Counted from the first letter of the stretch, positions 28,535 to 37,109 are shown. The stretch: 64,000 bases of DNA from Moorella thermoacetica (GCF_001267405.1 NZ_CP012369.1:1514001-1578000); one strand, 5' to 3'. Notes: generated from the letters alone by a model not told the origin. Numbers and translations are program-made.

Positions 28535-28936
28535 TTAATATCCATCATAAACATTCCCACCAGCAGCTAATTCTTTACTAGTATCTTGTTGTGCTATGAG
28601 AGCTAACTTGGTATTTTGCGGAATATTTATAAAATGTAATGGCGAGAACCAATTATTAGTGAGGTAGTCGCCTGAAACTTGCTGATATGGCGTGATCGGA
28701 TTTACTGTAAACCATCTATCTTCTCCAATCGCATAACTAATAATTGCTCCAGGCATATTCATACTATACTGCCATCCTGTAACTGAAGCCACACTACTAT
28801 TTATATAGAAATTACTACTATATCTATATGGATTAGATGCATAATCATCGCCTTTCCATGTAAAAGAGTATTGAGTCACTAAGTAGCCTGCAAAAGCTAT
28901 GGGGGTAGCAATTATCATACATATAAAAAGGGCCAC
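28535..28936 (-). CDS. Hypothetical exported or membrane-anchored protein
   Basis: The GTG-initiated 133-residue protein has an N-terminal hydrophobic segment (residues about 2-20) and then an aromatic- and Asn-rich domain (SNFYINSSVASVTGWQYSMN...). No family is recognised. It starts 35 bases after the previous gene, which has its own signal peptide, so both are probably cargo of one transcript from the promoter near 29531. Confidence 0.5.
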   Translation of the reverse strand: MALFICMIIATPIAFAGYLVTQYSFTWKGDDYASNPYRYSSNFYINSSVASVTGWQYSMNMPGAIISYAIGEDRWFTVNPITPYQQVSGDYLTNNWFSPLHFINIPQNTKLALIAQQDTSKELAAGGNVYDGY

Positions 28937-28971
28937 TATAACTCTTGCTATATTTGATTTATATAAAGACC

Positions 28972-29415
28972 TTACATCCCATTATCTTTAATGCTAATTG
29001 AGTTTGTTATATCTATAACCCATTTTATTCCATTATAAAAAACGGGATATTTTACTGTAAGTTCATTTTTAGGACTATATACCTTTACGGTTACATAGGC
29101 TTTTTTATCATTAACTTTTTCCACAGAAAGAATATCATATCTATTGACCCTGAGCTGGCTTGACTGTTTTTGTTCATCAATAATATTTTGCCGCCTTTGC
29201 TCCTTCGTCATTTGAGGATGACGTTCATCAATTGTATACTCTAGTACGGTTTCATAATTGCCTGATATAGCTGCATCAAAAACTTTAGTAACAGTATCCC
29301 TGGCAGCATCTTCAACTTTTTGCGAAGCAAAAGACTGCTGGGCAATCCCAATTAATAAAGCTATAAGAAGTAACCCCATACCAGAAAGACCAATAATCCT
29401 TTTTGAGATACTCAT
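28972..29415 (-). CDS. Exported hypothetical protein (agr cargo, module 1)
   Basis: The 147-residue protein has a signal peptide (SKRIIGLSGMGLLLIALLIG, cleavage likely after FAS near residue 30) and a mature domain of alternating helix and strand (VEDAARDTVTKVFDAAISGNY then VKVYSPKNELTVKYPV), resembling small NTF2-like or DUF4878-type exported domains. Start ATG 29415 follows AGGTG by six bases. It is the first gene after the repeat-containing promoter at 29531-29620. Confidence 0.6.
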   Translation of the reverse strand: MSISKRIIGLSGMGLLLIALLIGIAQQSFASQKVEDAARDTVTKVFDAAISGNYETVLEYTIDERHPQMTKEQRRQNIIDEQKQSSQLRVNRYDILSVEKVNDKKAYVTVKVYSPKNELTVKYPVFYNGIKWVIDITNSISIKDNGM

Positions 29416-29530
29416 AATCAACACCTAACCTTTCTATCTATGATACTGGTTTATATGGCTGGTTTATTTTTTAGTACGACGTTTAAATATTCAGGTTATA
29501 AAAATCAGCCCCTTTCTTTATCCGAATCTC

Positions 29531-29620
29531 ATTATAACACCAGTTTCGCCAGTTCGAGGCTCTCTTGGGATATAAAGTGGTTTTCAGCGGATAAAATGCG
29601 GCTTTTGCCGGACTAAATCC
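29531..29620 (-). promoter_or_regulatory. LytTR-type promoter array, module 1
   Basis: Three direct repeats of period 21 (29600-29620, 29579-29599, 29558-29578) read on the minus strand as GGATTTAGTCCGGCAAAAG, GCATTTTATCCGCTGAAAA and ACTTTATATCCCAAGAGAG. The -10 box TATAAT (29531-29536) begins exactly 21 bases after the third repeat. The -35 is poor, as expected for an activated promoter. It drives the 29415 cargo gene. Confidence 0.7.
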
Positions 29621-29663
29621 GGCAATATAGGGATATGGGGTGATGCTTTTTATATGTTTTGAA

Positions 29664-29685
29664 GGGGTAAGGCTACCCTTACCCC
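29664..29685 (-). terminator. Hairpin after agrD copy 1
   Basis: GGGGTAAGG-CTAC-CCTTACCCC is a perfect 9-bp stem between the agrD stop and the next promoter array. Related but imperfect stems follow the other two agrD copies. Confidence 0.55.
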
Positions 29686-29696
29686 CCTCAAATTAC

Positions 29697-29819
29697 CTAT
29701 TTCAGCAACTCCAGTGGTGTTTCCGGCTGATACCAGGCCATCCAGCTGGTGGGCCGGACACCTAAAAGAGCCACAAAGACGGCATGGTTGGCAGCCAGGG
29801 CAAAAAACAGGTGCTCCAT
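29697..29819 (-). CDS. AgrD-like cyclic lactone autoinducer precursor, copy 1
   Basis: A 40-residue frame closely matches the AgrD at 38315-38437: amphipathic N-terminus (MEHLFFALAANHAVFVALLG), a core with RPTSWMAWYQPE, and an acidic C-terminal tail ending ELLK. A Ser, not Cys, is in the ring-forming position, so a lactone is expected. Changes at the start (EH for KR) and a weak ribosome site suggest this copy may be poorly expressed. No agrB lies beside it. Confidence 0.7.
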   Translation of the reverse strand: MEHLFFALAANHAVFVALLGVRPTSWMAWYQPETPLELLK

Positions 29820-29832
29820 CCTGTTTTCACTT

Positions 29833-29866
29833 TCAGCAAATAGTCAACGCTGTTTAGGGCAAAGGC
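29833..29866 (-). pseudogene. Fragment of a LytTR response-regulator gene
   Basis: The minus strand encodes AFALNSVDYLLK, matching the receiver-domain end of the regulator at 39136-39873 (near 39573-39605). It lies 13 bases upstream of agrD copy 1, where agrB is expected, so agrB and most of the regulator were lost by deletion. IS110 copy 1 begins 22 bases further on. Confidence 0.7.
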
Positions 29867-30032
29867 CTACCAAGAGGAACAAAATGATTAGCAAGAAAAT
29901 AGCCCTAATCAAGTGATCTTTACCAAGTAAATGTGCCTGCCAGGCAGGGCGTAAAAAGGCAATAACAAGTTAGCAGATGCATGAACTTGCATCAGCCGGG
30001 TTAATCCTTCTTCCTTCTGGAGGGTGTAACTG

Positions 30033-31278
30033 TTAAACGACCGAATTAACTTCCCTTATCTCAAGCCCCAGCTTCCGGGCCTCTGCAATAATTTTTTTGA
30101 TCCGAAACCTTTCTTGCTTTTGTTTGGCTTTCTCAAATGAAGTCTCGTCGTAGTCTGTACCGTTTTTTAGTAAGTTGTAAATGATCACCAGGAGCTTTCT
30201 GGCTAGAGCGATAAGGGCTTTCTTGGCCCCGCGGCGTTGCTTAACCTTCCAGTACCAGGACGATAAATAGCTGTTGCGTACTCGGGTGATGCACCAAGCA
30301 ACTTCGCAGAGGATTCGCTTTAGATAGGTGTTACCGTGGGTGGTGCGAGTGGACTTTTTTTCCTGCACTTTCATTATTGCCGGGACTTAAGCCCGCCCAG
30401 GAACAGATATGTTCCGCAGTTTTAAAGCGGCTCATATCAATGCCGATTTCCGCCAGAATAGCGGCGGCAGCGGTTTTGTCAATCCCCGGGATGCCGTCTA
30501 GTTGCTCCAGTTGTCTTTGGTATTGGCCCAATTTTTCCTCCAGCTTTTGCTCTACCTGGTGAAGATGCTTGTAGTGCTGATCCAGCCAGCCCAGCAAAAG
30601 CTTGAGGAACTCCCTTTGGTGAACATCCATTTTGCCATTGACAGCCTGCTTGATTTCCTGGAGCTTGCACTTGGCACGACCCTTTACTAAAGTCTCTACT
30701 TCCCGGGCGGATATCTTCCCATGACGGCAAAGGTGATCCATAATCGCCCGGCCCGATACCCCGAAGATATCGGTGAGGAAAGTGGAGAGCTTGAAACCGC
30801 AGCTTTGTAAGTGCTTTTCGATGCGGTTCTTTTGCGACGCAATCTCTTCGATAATACTTTTGCGGTACCGGGTTAGATTACGGAGTTCCCGGATAGGTTT
30901 GGAGGGAATAAAACTTCCTTCCAACAATCCGGCGCGCAAGAGGGTGGCTATCCATTCGGCGTCTTTCATGTCAGTCTTTTTACCGGGAACGTTTTTCATG
31001 TGCCGTGCGTTGGCAACAATCAAAACTATACTGCCGTCAAAGGCTTCTTCCAGGACGTTATATACAGGCTGCCAATAAACCCCGGTGCTTTCCATGGCCA
31101 CATGCCGGCAGTCCTCCGCTTCCAGCCAGGCTTTCAGTTCTTCCAGTCCGGCCAGAAGGGTGGAAAAGGTGCGGATAATTTTTGTCGGTTCCTCGCCAAC
31201 ATTGCCTTTTAATAGGCAGGCGACGACAGTTTCTTTGTGGACATCGAGACCGCAACAGATTTCCAGGATGTCTTGCAT
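30033..31278 (-). pseudogene. IS110-family DEDD transposase, split by frameshift (copy 1)
   Basis: The first frame (31278 to 30331) encodes an N-terminal RuvC-like DEDD domain starting near GLDVHKETVVACLL. It continues with the C-terminal Tnp_20 domain including PGIDKTAAAAILAEIG and SWAGLSPGN. At a run of seven A the frame ends; the rest (STRTTHGNTYLKRIL...) continues to 30033 in the +1 frame. Removing one A gives a 428-residue protein of normal IS110 size. Copy 2 has the same break, so either both descend from a broken copy or transcript slippage on the A-run is used. Confidence 0.82.
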
Positions 31279-31545
31279 GAGCTTCCTCCTGCCTCATTGG
31301 ATTTCAGGGATGATTGCCCGAGAAAGTAAGAAGTTTAGCACCCGTGCTGTTCCCAAGTCCTTAAGAACAAGGGGCGACAATTGGCTGTGCTCAAAGGCAA
31401 TCAGGTTAGGTTAGAGTCCGAGGTTATACCATCAAAATATACTCAACCTTTGTCCCTGATAAGTCCAATGTAGCAGAAAATCAGGCCGTTGTAATCACTT
31501 CTTCCTATTTTCATGATTGGTTGTGCCCCACTGGGCATGGCCGGT
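31279..31545 (-). other. IS110 left-end non-coding region (candidate bridge-RNA source), copy 1
   Basis: 267 bases between the element's left end and the transposase start hold no reading frame. IS110-family elements are known to express a bridge RNA from a non-coding end that pairs with target and donor DNA. The length fits, but loops and guides could not be assigned by eye. Confidence 0.4.
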
Positions 31546-31562
31546 CAGATTGAAATAGGGCC

Positions 31563-31799
31563 CTACCTACTGGTTCGTAATTGTTTAATTAATTTTTTTT
31601 CAATATCTCTTATCAGCAATTTGGTTTGTGTGACACTCATATTTTTAACCTTGGCTATCTTATAAATTGGCATTGCTGGCTGACCTATGCCGTAGCGCAT
31701 CCTTAGTATATCAGCTTCTTCTTGCGTGAAATAATTTAGTAACTCACTTATCTTTTCTTTCTTTATAAACGATATCGTTGGCGGCTTCAGTTCATCCAT
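31563..31799 (-). CDS. Sigma-70 region 4-like small protein (module 2)
   Basis: The 78-residue protein resembles sigma factor region 4: LNYFTQEEADILRMRYGIGQ, then a helix-turn-helix-like MPIYKIAKVKNMSVTQTKLLIRDIEKKL. There is no region 2, so it cannot act as a complete sigma factor by itself. It begins 5 bases after the exported cargo gene 31805-32416 and is probably co-transcribed. It could modulate RNA polymerase or DNA binding in the module. Function inferred only from fold similarity. Confidence 0.55.
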   Translation of the reverse strand: MDELKPPTISFIKKEKISELLNYFTQEEADILRMRYGIGQPAMPIYKIAKVKNMSVTQTKLLIRDIEKKLIKQLRTSR

Positions 31800-31804
31800 T
31801 TTAC

Positions 31805-32416
31805 TTATGCCTCTGGTGCAACAGATAAATCAGGAGAATAAGCCGAACCACTTTGAGGGGGGTAACCTGGAGACATCAGATAAAATACATTCCTACTCCT
31901 CCATATTCCCAGAGTAGGCCATCTAAAGAGATAAATTGGAGTTGCAATTGCAGTTCCTGACCCAGTATAAGTAGGTTGTTGTTGCTCTGTTAGCCAGCCG
32001 CTGCCTGACCACCATAATAAAGCCTCGGTCATATTTATAGTCACTGGAATATTAGAATAGCACGTCCCGTAATACCTTATATAATTGTAGAAAGCGTCAG
32101 TCCCTATTACAGATTCTACATATGCATCTAGAGGTAGAGTTGTCGCCTTATTCTGTACACTATTATCATCTTGTAAGATAGTTACTTTATATCGAGCAAC
32201 TCTATCTGTCCATTCTCTGCCTTCTTCATCTCTTTGTTTTATAATATATGTCTTTATTAGATCGATCTTTATGTTTTTATTATCAATTTCTAACACGGGT
32301 TTAATAGGCTCATTAATCGTTAATTGTTCGTTTGGAAATGCGTTAGCAATAGTTAAAAATGTAAAAAACAAAACCAGAAACATCATTAGAGTTAAGAACC
32401 TTTGTCGATTAGACAT
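31805..32416 (-). CDS. Exported hypothetical protein (agr cargo, module 2)
   Basis: The 203-residue protein starts at ATG 32416, seven bases after AAGGAGGG. It has a signal peptide (RQRFLTLMMFLVLFFTFLTI, cleavage likely after ANA), then a strand-rich mature region with a Trp/Gly/Ser-rich end (LLWWSGSGWLTEQQQPTYTG). No family is recognised. It is preceded by a 260-base leader from the promoter near 32676 and followed immediately by the sigma-like gene. Confidence 0.6.
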   Translation of the reverse strand: MSNRQRFLTLMMFLVLFFTFLTIANAFPNEQLTINEPIKPVLEIDNKNIKIDLIKTYIIKQRDEEGREWTDRVARYKVTILQDDNSVQNKATTLPLDAYVESVIGTDAFYNYIRYYGTCYSNIPVTINMTEALLWWSGSGWLTEQQQPTYTGSGTAIATPIYLFRWPTLGIWRSRNVFYLMSPGYPPQSGSAYSPDLSVAPEA

Positions 32417-32675
32417 ATTGATTCCCTCCTTATTCTTCAAAAATAGGAAATATGTTATCCTTACTCTTCATAACAACCAAAAGCATGGTTTTCCCTATCT
32501 GTCTCTTCAAAGAAGCTCACACACGCTGAGTGCTAAAAAACTTGGAGGTTGACATAGATTTTAGAACCATACACCTGATTGTGCTTGTCGAATTACCAAA
32601 ATTGTTACCTCCTTTTAGCTTTTCTAGCTCGTTGTAGTGCACCCAACAGCATCACTCCCCTTATTTTCTGATTCC
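32417..32675 (-). other. Leader region of module 2
   Basis: The transcript leader holds no long frame. One 12-codon frame (TTG start, MVIRQAQSGVWF) directly follows AAAGGAGGT near 32590-32600 and is the only other well-placed ribosome site. It could be a leader peptide or chance. Confidence 0.25.
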
Positions 32676-32765
32676 ATTATACCACCGTTTTCCCCAAATC
32701 AATCCTCCTTTGGGATATGATGTAGGTTTCGGCGGATAAAATGCAGCTTTTGCCAGACGAAATCC
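32676..32765 (-). promoter_or_regulatory. LytTR-type promoter array, module 2
   Basis: Three 21-bp direct repeats (32745-32765, 32724-32744, 32703-32723) read GGATTTCGTCTGGCAAAAG, GCATTTTATCCGCCGAAAC and ACATCATATCCCAAAGGAG on the minus strand. TATAAT (32676-32681) starts exactly 21 bases after the last repeat. Confidence 0.7.
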
Positions 32766-32841
32766 GGCAACGTTGGGATATAGGGGTGATACCTTTTATA
32801 GTTTGAAGGGGTAAGGCTACCCCTACCCCCTCAGGAATTAC

Positions 32842-32964
32842 CTATTTCAGCAACTCCGACGACGTTTCCGGCTGGTACCAGGCCAACCAGCTGGTGGGCC
32901 GGACACCTAAAAGAGCGACAAGGACGGCCAGGTTGGCAACCAGGGCAAAGAATAGGCGCTTCAT
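32842..32964 (-). CDS. AgrD-like cyclic lactone autoinducer precursor, copy 2
   Basis: The 40-residue frame (MKRLFFALVANLAVLVALLG, then RPTSWLAWYQPE and an acidic tail ending ELLK) differs from the complete-locus AgrD only in a few leader and tail positions. The predicted signal core SWLAWY is the same, so both may give the same peptide. Its own agrB is a remnant, so processing would depend on AgrB at 38445-39077. Confidence 0.75.
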   Translation of the reverse strand: MKRLFFALVANLAVLVALLGVRPTSWLAWYQPETSSELLK

Positions 32965-32967
32965 CTT

Positions 32968-33197
32968 GTTTTGACCCCCCTTCGCGGGTAATATAATGCA
33001 ATCTAAACAGTGCATCGCTTTATGTCCCTGGGGTAGCAATGTAAGCAACTTGAGGGATAATCCCAGTGAAGCGGCAAAAATGACATCCTGGCCTACGGTA
33101 ATACTGCCGCCGCTATTGCATATCCGGCCAGGACTCCTAGAGTCCACTTTTTCATCTTCAGCCGTTTTTCTGTTTTTTACCAGCCGATGAGTTGTCC
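32968..33197 (-). pseudogene. agrB remnant (C-terminal third)
   Basis: The minus strand matches the last about 80 codons of AgrB at 38445-39077 (MKKWTLGVLAGYAIAAAVLP... and HKAMHCLD) but with frameshifts and no N-terminal half. It is truncated at the junction with repeat copy B near 33198. Confidence 0.75.
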
Positions 33198-33440
33198 GGG
33201 CCAATGACTTTGATAGGAAAAGATAGGTTTTATCCCACCTTTTCGTTGTTAAGTAACCTCTTTGATATTACCGAAACTTGTATATATAAGTCAACGAACT
33301 TTAAGGCTTAAAAACATCTTGCATTTCTTTTAGGTATTTCAAAGCCTCTTCTTTAGTTGAGGTTATCAATTCGTTATTCACAACCTTTAATTCAGCGTTT
33401 TTTGCTAGATTATATTTATATTGGGTCCAGTCTTTTTGCT
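33198..33440. repeat. Dispersed 242-bp duplication, copy B
   Basis: It is nearly identical to 25905-26146. Here the segment is continuous with the rest of the lipoprotein gene, so this looks like the parental copy. Confidence 0.85.
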
Positions 33441-34009
33441 CCGATATCACTTGAGCTTTAAGAGCTCCAATAGTCAATCCTTTTTTAAGTAATTTCGGCT
33501 GTACCTGATCAAAATAACGAGACTCACCAACTATTTGAATTGTTTTTTGTGCCTCGGGATTCGATTCTTCCATTTTGCGTATGGATTGAATGTAATCTTG
33601 TACCTCTTGATCACTCTTTAATAGACCTTTTTTGATTGCTTCGCTATAAGCAGCGGTATCTGCTAATTGTTGTGCTAAAGCTATTGTACCAGGTGAATAT
33701 TTATTTAATAATTTACTTGTGTTATCTACCATCGTTTTGCCTTTGAGCCCCAATTTATTGGCGTCTTGCTGCAATAAAGCAAAATTATTTTGGACGCTTG
33801 CATAAGTAGCTAAATATTCTCCAGCCGTAATAGGTATATTATTAACGTAGGCCACTACTTCGTCTGCTTTTTCTGCATTTTTATAAGCTAACCCTATATC
33901 TTCTGCTTTTTTCATTTTAGCATCCTCATTTGCATGGAGTACAGCCATAAAAAGATAATAACGCTATTAGGGTAAATCCTAACAAAATAAACCACTTTTT
34001 GCTTTTCAT
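33301..34009 (-). pseudogene. SurA/PrsA-N-like lipoprotein with 5' frameshift
   Basis: From ATG 34009 the minus strand encodes a lipoprotein signal (MKSKKWFILLGFTLIALLSF then YGC) and meets a TGA after 27 codons. The neighbouring +1 frame (from 33948) continues with a SurA-N-like helical domain (ADEVVAYVNNIPITAGEYLA... to MQDVFKP at 33301). One indel near 33930 would join them into a lipoprotein of about 230 residues. No parvulin catalytic domain follows. A chaperone-like role is only inferred. Confidence 0.6.
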
Positions 34010-34029
34010 ACTAAAGGCCCTCACTTATT

Positions 34030-34215
34030 AATAAACTATTTAAGAAATAATATCGGTCCTCGTAGTAGAGAAGATCGACTTCCAGGTTGAAGAGGGGGAC
34101 CACGGAGAAGAGGATATCCTTTTGCAGTTCTTCAGCAACCTCGAATAAGCCTGACTGCAGAAGATGTACAGTCGCATAGATGAGGAAGTGCCCGTCATCT
34201 GACCGCTGGCGAAGT
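34030..34215 (-). pseudogene. IS4/IS1634-type transposase fragment
   Basis: The minus strand reads LFEVAEELQKDILFSVVPLF then NLEVDLLYYE, typical of the region leading to the first catalytic Asp of IS1634-like transposases. Only about 60 codons remain. It differs from the fragment at 26147-26730. Confidence 0.5.
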
Positions 34216-34221
34216 AGAAAC

Positions 34222-34533
34222 TTAAGCTTTCATGTAACGATAAAAACCAACAATAAGAACTATAAAAGCAACAAGTAGAAATAAAATACTTGGCAGCTTT
34301 ATTAAAAAGATTATCATAGCGATATTGGAATAGGAAACATCTATTCCTCTAAGAAATAAGCCTAATTTAGGGATACTAAAGTAAATAATTAGCTTTATGA
34401 TATAAGAAACTGTCACCAGCATAAAAAACCTTATGCCATATCGATAAATGATATTATTTTTAATGCGAGTATAACAAACATATATTCCCCAAGATGTTAA
34501 AATCAAAATTACAATATTTGAAACTAAGCCCAT
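34222..34533 (-). CDS. Hypothetical membrane protein, paralogue of the next gene
   Basis: The 103-residue protein has three to four hydrophobic helices. It shares a pattern with its neighbour (ICY/VCY near residue 20, then NNxxYRYGxxFFxL). The two genes are 3 bases apart on the minus strand. The pair lies downstream of the module 3 cargo gene, separated from it by the intron and IS110 insertions. Function unknown. Confidence 0.5.
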   Translation of the reverse strand: MGLVSNIVILILTSWGIYVCYTRIKNNIIYRYGIRFFMLVTVSYIIKLIIYFSIPKLGLFLRGIDVSYSNIAMIIFLIKLPSILFLLVAFIVLIVGFYRYMKA

Positions 34534-34536
34534 GGA

Positions 34537-34821
34537 TTAATCACCCCTGTTGTCTTTAAAGAACAAAAAACCTAAAACAAGTATCGTATAAGCAGTAATA
34601 ATTAATATATTACTTACTAATAGAGAGGTATTCATAATAAATAATTGGGGGTTCAATGATTTGTTAAGATTATATACTAACTGTGGAATTGACATAAATA
34701 CTTGTGAAATAGCAAGTAAGATAAAAAAACTCATTCCATAACGGTAGAGGTTATTATAGTGCATGTGTTTGTAACAAATTAAAATACCTATAAATATAAT
34801 AGGCAAAATAAAGATATCCAC
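34537..34821 (-). CDS. Hypothetical membrane protein, tandem paralogue
   Basis: The product of about 94 residues starts at GTG 34821, eight bases after AAGGAG; a GTG three codons earlier touches that site and is less likely. It has three hydrophobic helices and the NNLYRYGMSFF motif shared with the next gene. It was probably part of the module 3 transcript before the intron inserted. Not recognised. Confidence 0.5.
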   Translation of the reverse strand: MDIFILPIIFIGILICYKHMHYNNLYRYGMSFFILLAISQVFMSIPQLVYNLNKSLNPQLFIMNTSLLVSNILIITAYTILVLGFLFFKDNRGD

Positions 34822-34842
34822 TATATTCACTCCTTAAACTTA

Positions 34843-35047
34843 ATCGAGGAGGATGGGGTGGCTAGCCTACGTCCCCTCACACCACCGAACATGTAGGTCC
34901 AAATTTCAGCTTCCATGGCCGGTCTACCGCTCTCTTCTCCTCATTAATTTTGAGCTTCAACCGCTCCTGTAGGAAGTTGCTGATACTTCCCATAACCCCT
35001 TCCCCCGTGCTGTTTCTATCCTTCTTGCGAACCTATCGTTTTCCCCT
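34843..35047 (-). mobile_element. Group II intron remnant, 3' part
   Basis: The minus strand encodes the end of an intron reverse transcriptase/maturase (FLQERLKLKINEEKRAVDRP). It is followed by GGTGTGAGGGGACG... and CCTCCTCGAT, the usual 3' end of bacterial intron RNA. Domain V is shortened. IS110 copy 2 replaces the upstream part. Confidence 0.7.
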
Positions 35048-35050
35048 CTA

Positions 35051-35317
35051 ACCGGCCATGCCCAGTGGGGCACAACCAATCATGAAAATAGGAAGAAGTG
35101 ATTACAACGGCCTGATTTTCTGCTACATTGGACTTATCAGGGACAAAGGTTGAGTATATTTTGATGGTATAACCTCGGACTCTAACCTAACCTGATTGCC
35201 TTTGAGCACAGCCAATTGTCGCCCCTTGTTCTTAAGGACTTGGGAACAGCACGGGTGCTAAACTTCTTACTTTCTCGGGCAATCATCCCTGAAATCCAAT
35301 GAGGCAGGAGGAAGCTC
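35051..35317 (+). other. IS110 left-end non-coding region (candidate bridge-RNA source), copy 2
   Basis: 267 non-coding bases precede the transposase; the right end has only 145. A bridge RNA would be expected here by analogy with IS110-group elements such as IS621, but pairing loops were not resolved. Confidence 0.4.
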
Positions 35318-36563
35318 ATGCAAGACATCCTGGAAATCTGTTGCGGTCTCGATGTCCACAAAGAAACTGTCGTCGCCTGCCTATTAAAAGGCAATGTTGG
35401 CGAGGAACCGACAAAAATTATCCGCACCTTTTCCACCCTTCTGGCCGGACTGGAAGAACTGAAAGCCTGGCTGGAAGCGGAGGACTGCCGGCATGTGGCC
35501 ATGGAAAGCACCGGGGTTTATTGGCAGCCTGTATATAACGTCCTGGAAGAAGCCTTTGACGGCAGTATAGTTTTGATTGTTGCCAACGCACGGCACATGA
35601 AAAACGTTCCCGGTAAAAAGACTGACATGAAAGACGCCGAATGGATAGCCACCCTCTTGCGCGCCGGATTGTTGGAAGGAAGTTTTATTCCCTCCAAACC
35701 TATCCGGGAACTCCGTAATCTAACCCGGTACCGCAAAAGTATTATCGAAGAGATTGCGTCGCAAAAGAACCGCATCGAAAAGCACTTACAAAGCTGCGGT
35801 TTCAAGCTCTCCACTTTCCTCACCGATATCTTCGGGGTATCGGGCCGGGCGATTATGGATCACCTTTGCCGTCATGGGAAGATATCCGCCCGGGAAGTAG
35901 AGACTTTAGTAAAGGGTCGTGCCAAGTGCAAGCTCCAGGAAATCAAGCAGGCTGTCAATGGCAAAATGGATGTTCACCAAAGGGAGTTCCTCAAGCTTTT
36001 GCTGGGCTGGCTGGATCAGCACTACAAGCATCTTCACCAGGTAGAGCAAAAGCTGGAGGAAAAATTGGGCCAATACCAAAGACAACTGGAGCAACTAGAC
36101 GGCATCCCGGGGATTGACAAAACCGCTGCCGCCGCTATTCTGGCGGAAATCGGCATTGATATGAGCCGCTTTAAAACTGCGGAACATATCTGTTCCTGGG
36201 CGGGCTTAAGTCCCGGCAATAATGAAAGTGCAGGAAAAAAAGTCCACTCGCACCACCCACGGTAACACCTATCTAAAGCGAATCCTCTGCGAAGTTGCTT
36301 GGTGCATCACCCGAGTACGCAACAGCTATTTATCGTCCTGGTACTGGAAGGTCAAGCAACGCCGCGGGGCCAAGAAAGCCCTTATCGCTCTAGCCAGAAA
36401 GCTCCTGGTGATCATTTACAACTTACTAAAAAACGGTACAGACTACGACGAGACTTCATTTGAGAAAGCCAAACAAAAGCAAGAAAGGTTTCGGATCAAA
36501 AAAATTATTGCAGAGGCCCGGAAGCTGGGGCTTGAGATAAGGGAAGTTAATTCGGTCGTTTAA
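35318..36563 (+). pseudogene. IS110-family DEDD transposase, split by frameshift (copy 2)
   Basis: Same two frames as copy 1: 35318-36265 (DEDD and start of Tnp_20) and 36222-36563 (rest of Tnp_20), joined by a +1 shift at GGAAAAAAAGTC near 36233-36244. ATG 35318 follows GGCAGGAGGAAG. Both copies share the break exactly, so the shift preceded the last duplication or is functional slippage. Confidence 0.82.
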
Positions 36564-36708
36564 CAGTTACACCCTCCAGAAGGAAGAAGGATTAACCCGG
36601 CTGATGCAAGTTCATGCATCTGCTAACTTGTTATTGCCTTTTTACGCCCTGCCTGGCAGGCACATTTACTTGGTAAAGATCACTTGATTAGGGCTATTTT
36701 CTTGCTAA

Positions 36709-37109
36709 CTTTATATTGGGGCCTTCCCCTACGGTTCATGGTCTTCAAGGTACTATAAACCTTTGTTAATCTCTACCGGTTCAGCCGGGCCCCCCGGCCA
36801 GGTTACCAGCTTTCATAGCTTATCCGGCAACACCTACATCTGATGGGTCTCCGCCCGGGTAACAGCGCTAATCTTCGCCGCCCGCCCCCTATGCTCCACC
36901 GTTCCTTTGCAATCTTGGATTTCGCTGTGTTGTGCCAGCTCATCCGGACGCTTTAGCTTAGTATGAGGTTCTTGTTCCACAGGCCTTTGCCTTTAGCTTC
37001 CTTCGGGTCCTATCTCGCGATGGACATCCTTTCCTTTGGGCTAAAAGATTGGTGCCGCCTCGCCTGCAGTGAACTTTCACCACCAAATTAGCGCCCATGC
37101 CGGGCGCAC
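36709..37109 (-). mobile_element. Group II intron remnant, 5' part
   Basis: Read on the minus strand, the segment starts GTGCGCCCGGCATGGGCGC at 37109, the conserved 5' end of bacterial group II introns. It continues with typical domain I sequence for 400 bases before stopping at IS110 copy 2. It begins exactly at the base of a terminator-like hairpin, as class C introns do. No open frame. Confidence 0.75.

Larger units (their letters stand above)
29888..31545 (-). mobile_element. IS110-family element, copy 1
   Basis: The 1,658-bp segment is the exact reverse complement, as far as compared, of 35051-36708. It has no terminal inverted repeats, as is usual for IS110. A CT dinucleotide, read along the transposase strand, sits at both junctions (complement of 31547-31548 and 29890-29891), fitting a CT recombination core. 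Confidence 0.88.
35051..36708 (+). mobile_element. IS110-family element, copy 2
   Basis: 1,658 bp, the inverted twin of 29888-31545. It lies inside the group II intron remnant. A CT dinucleotide is present at both junctions (35048-35049 and 36705-36706). The base between the left CT and the shared sequence is A here and G in copy 1. Confidence 0.88.
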
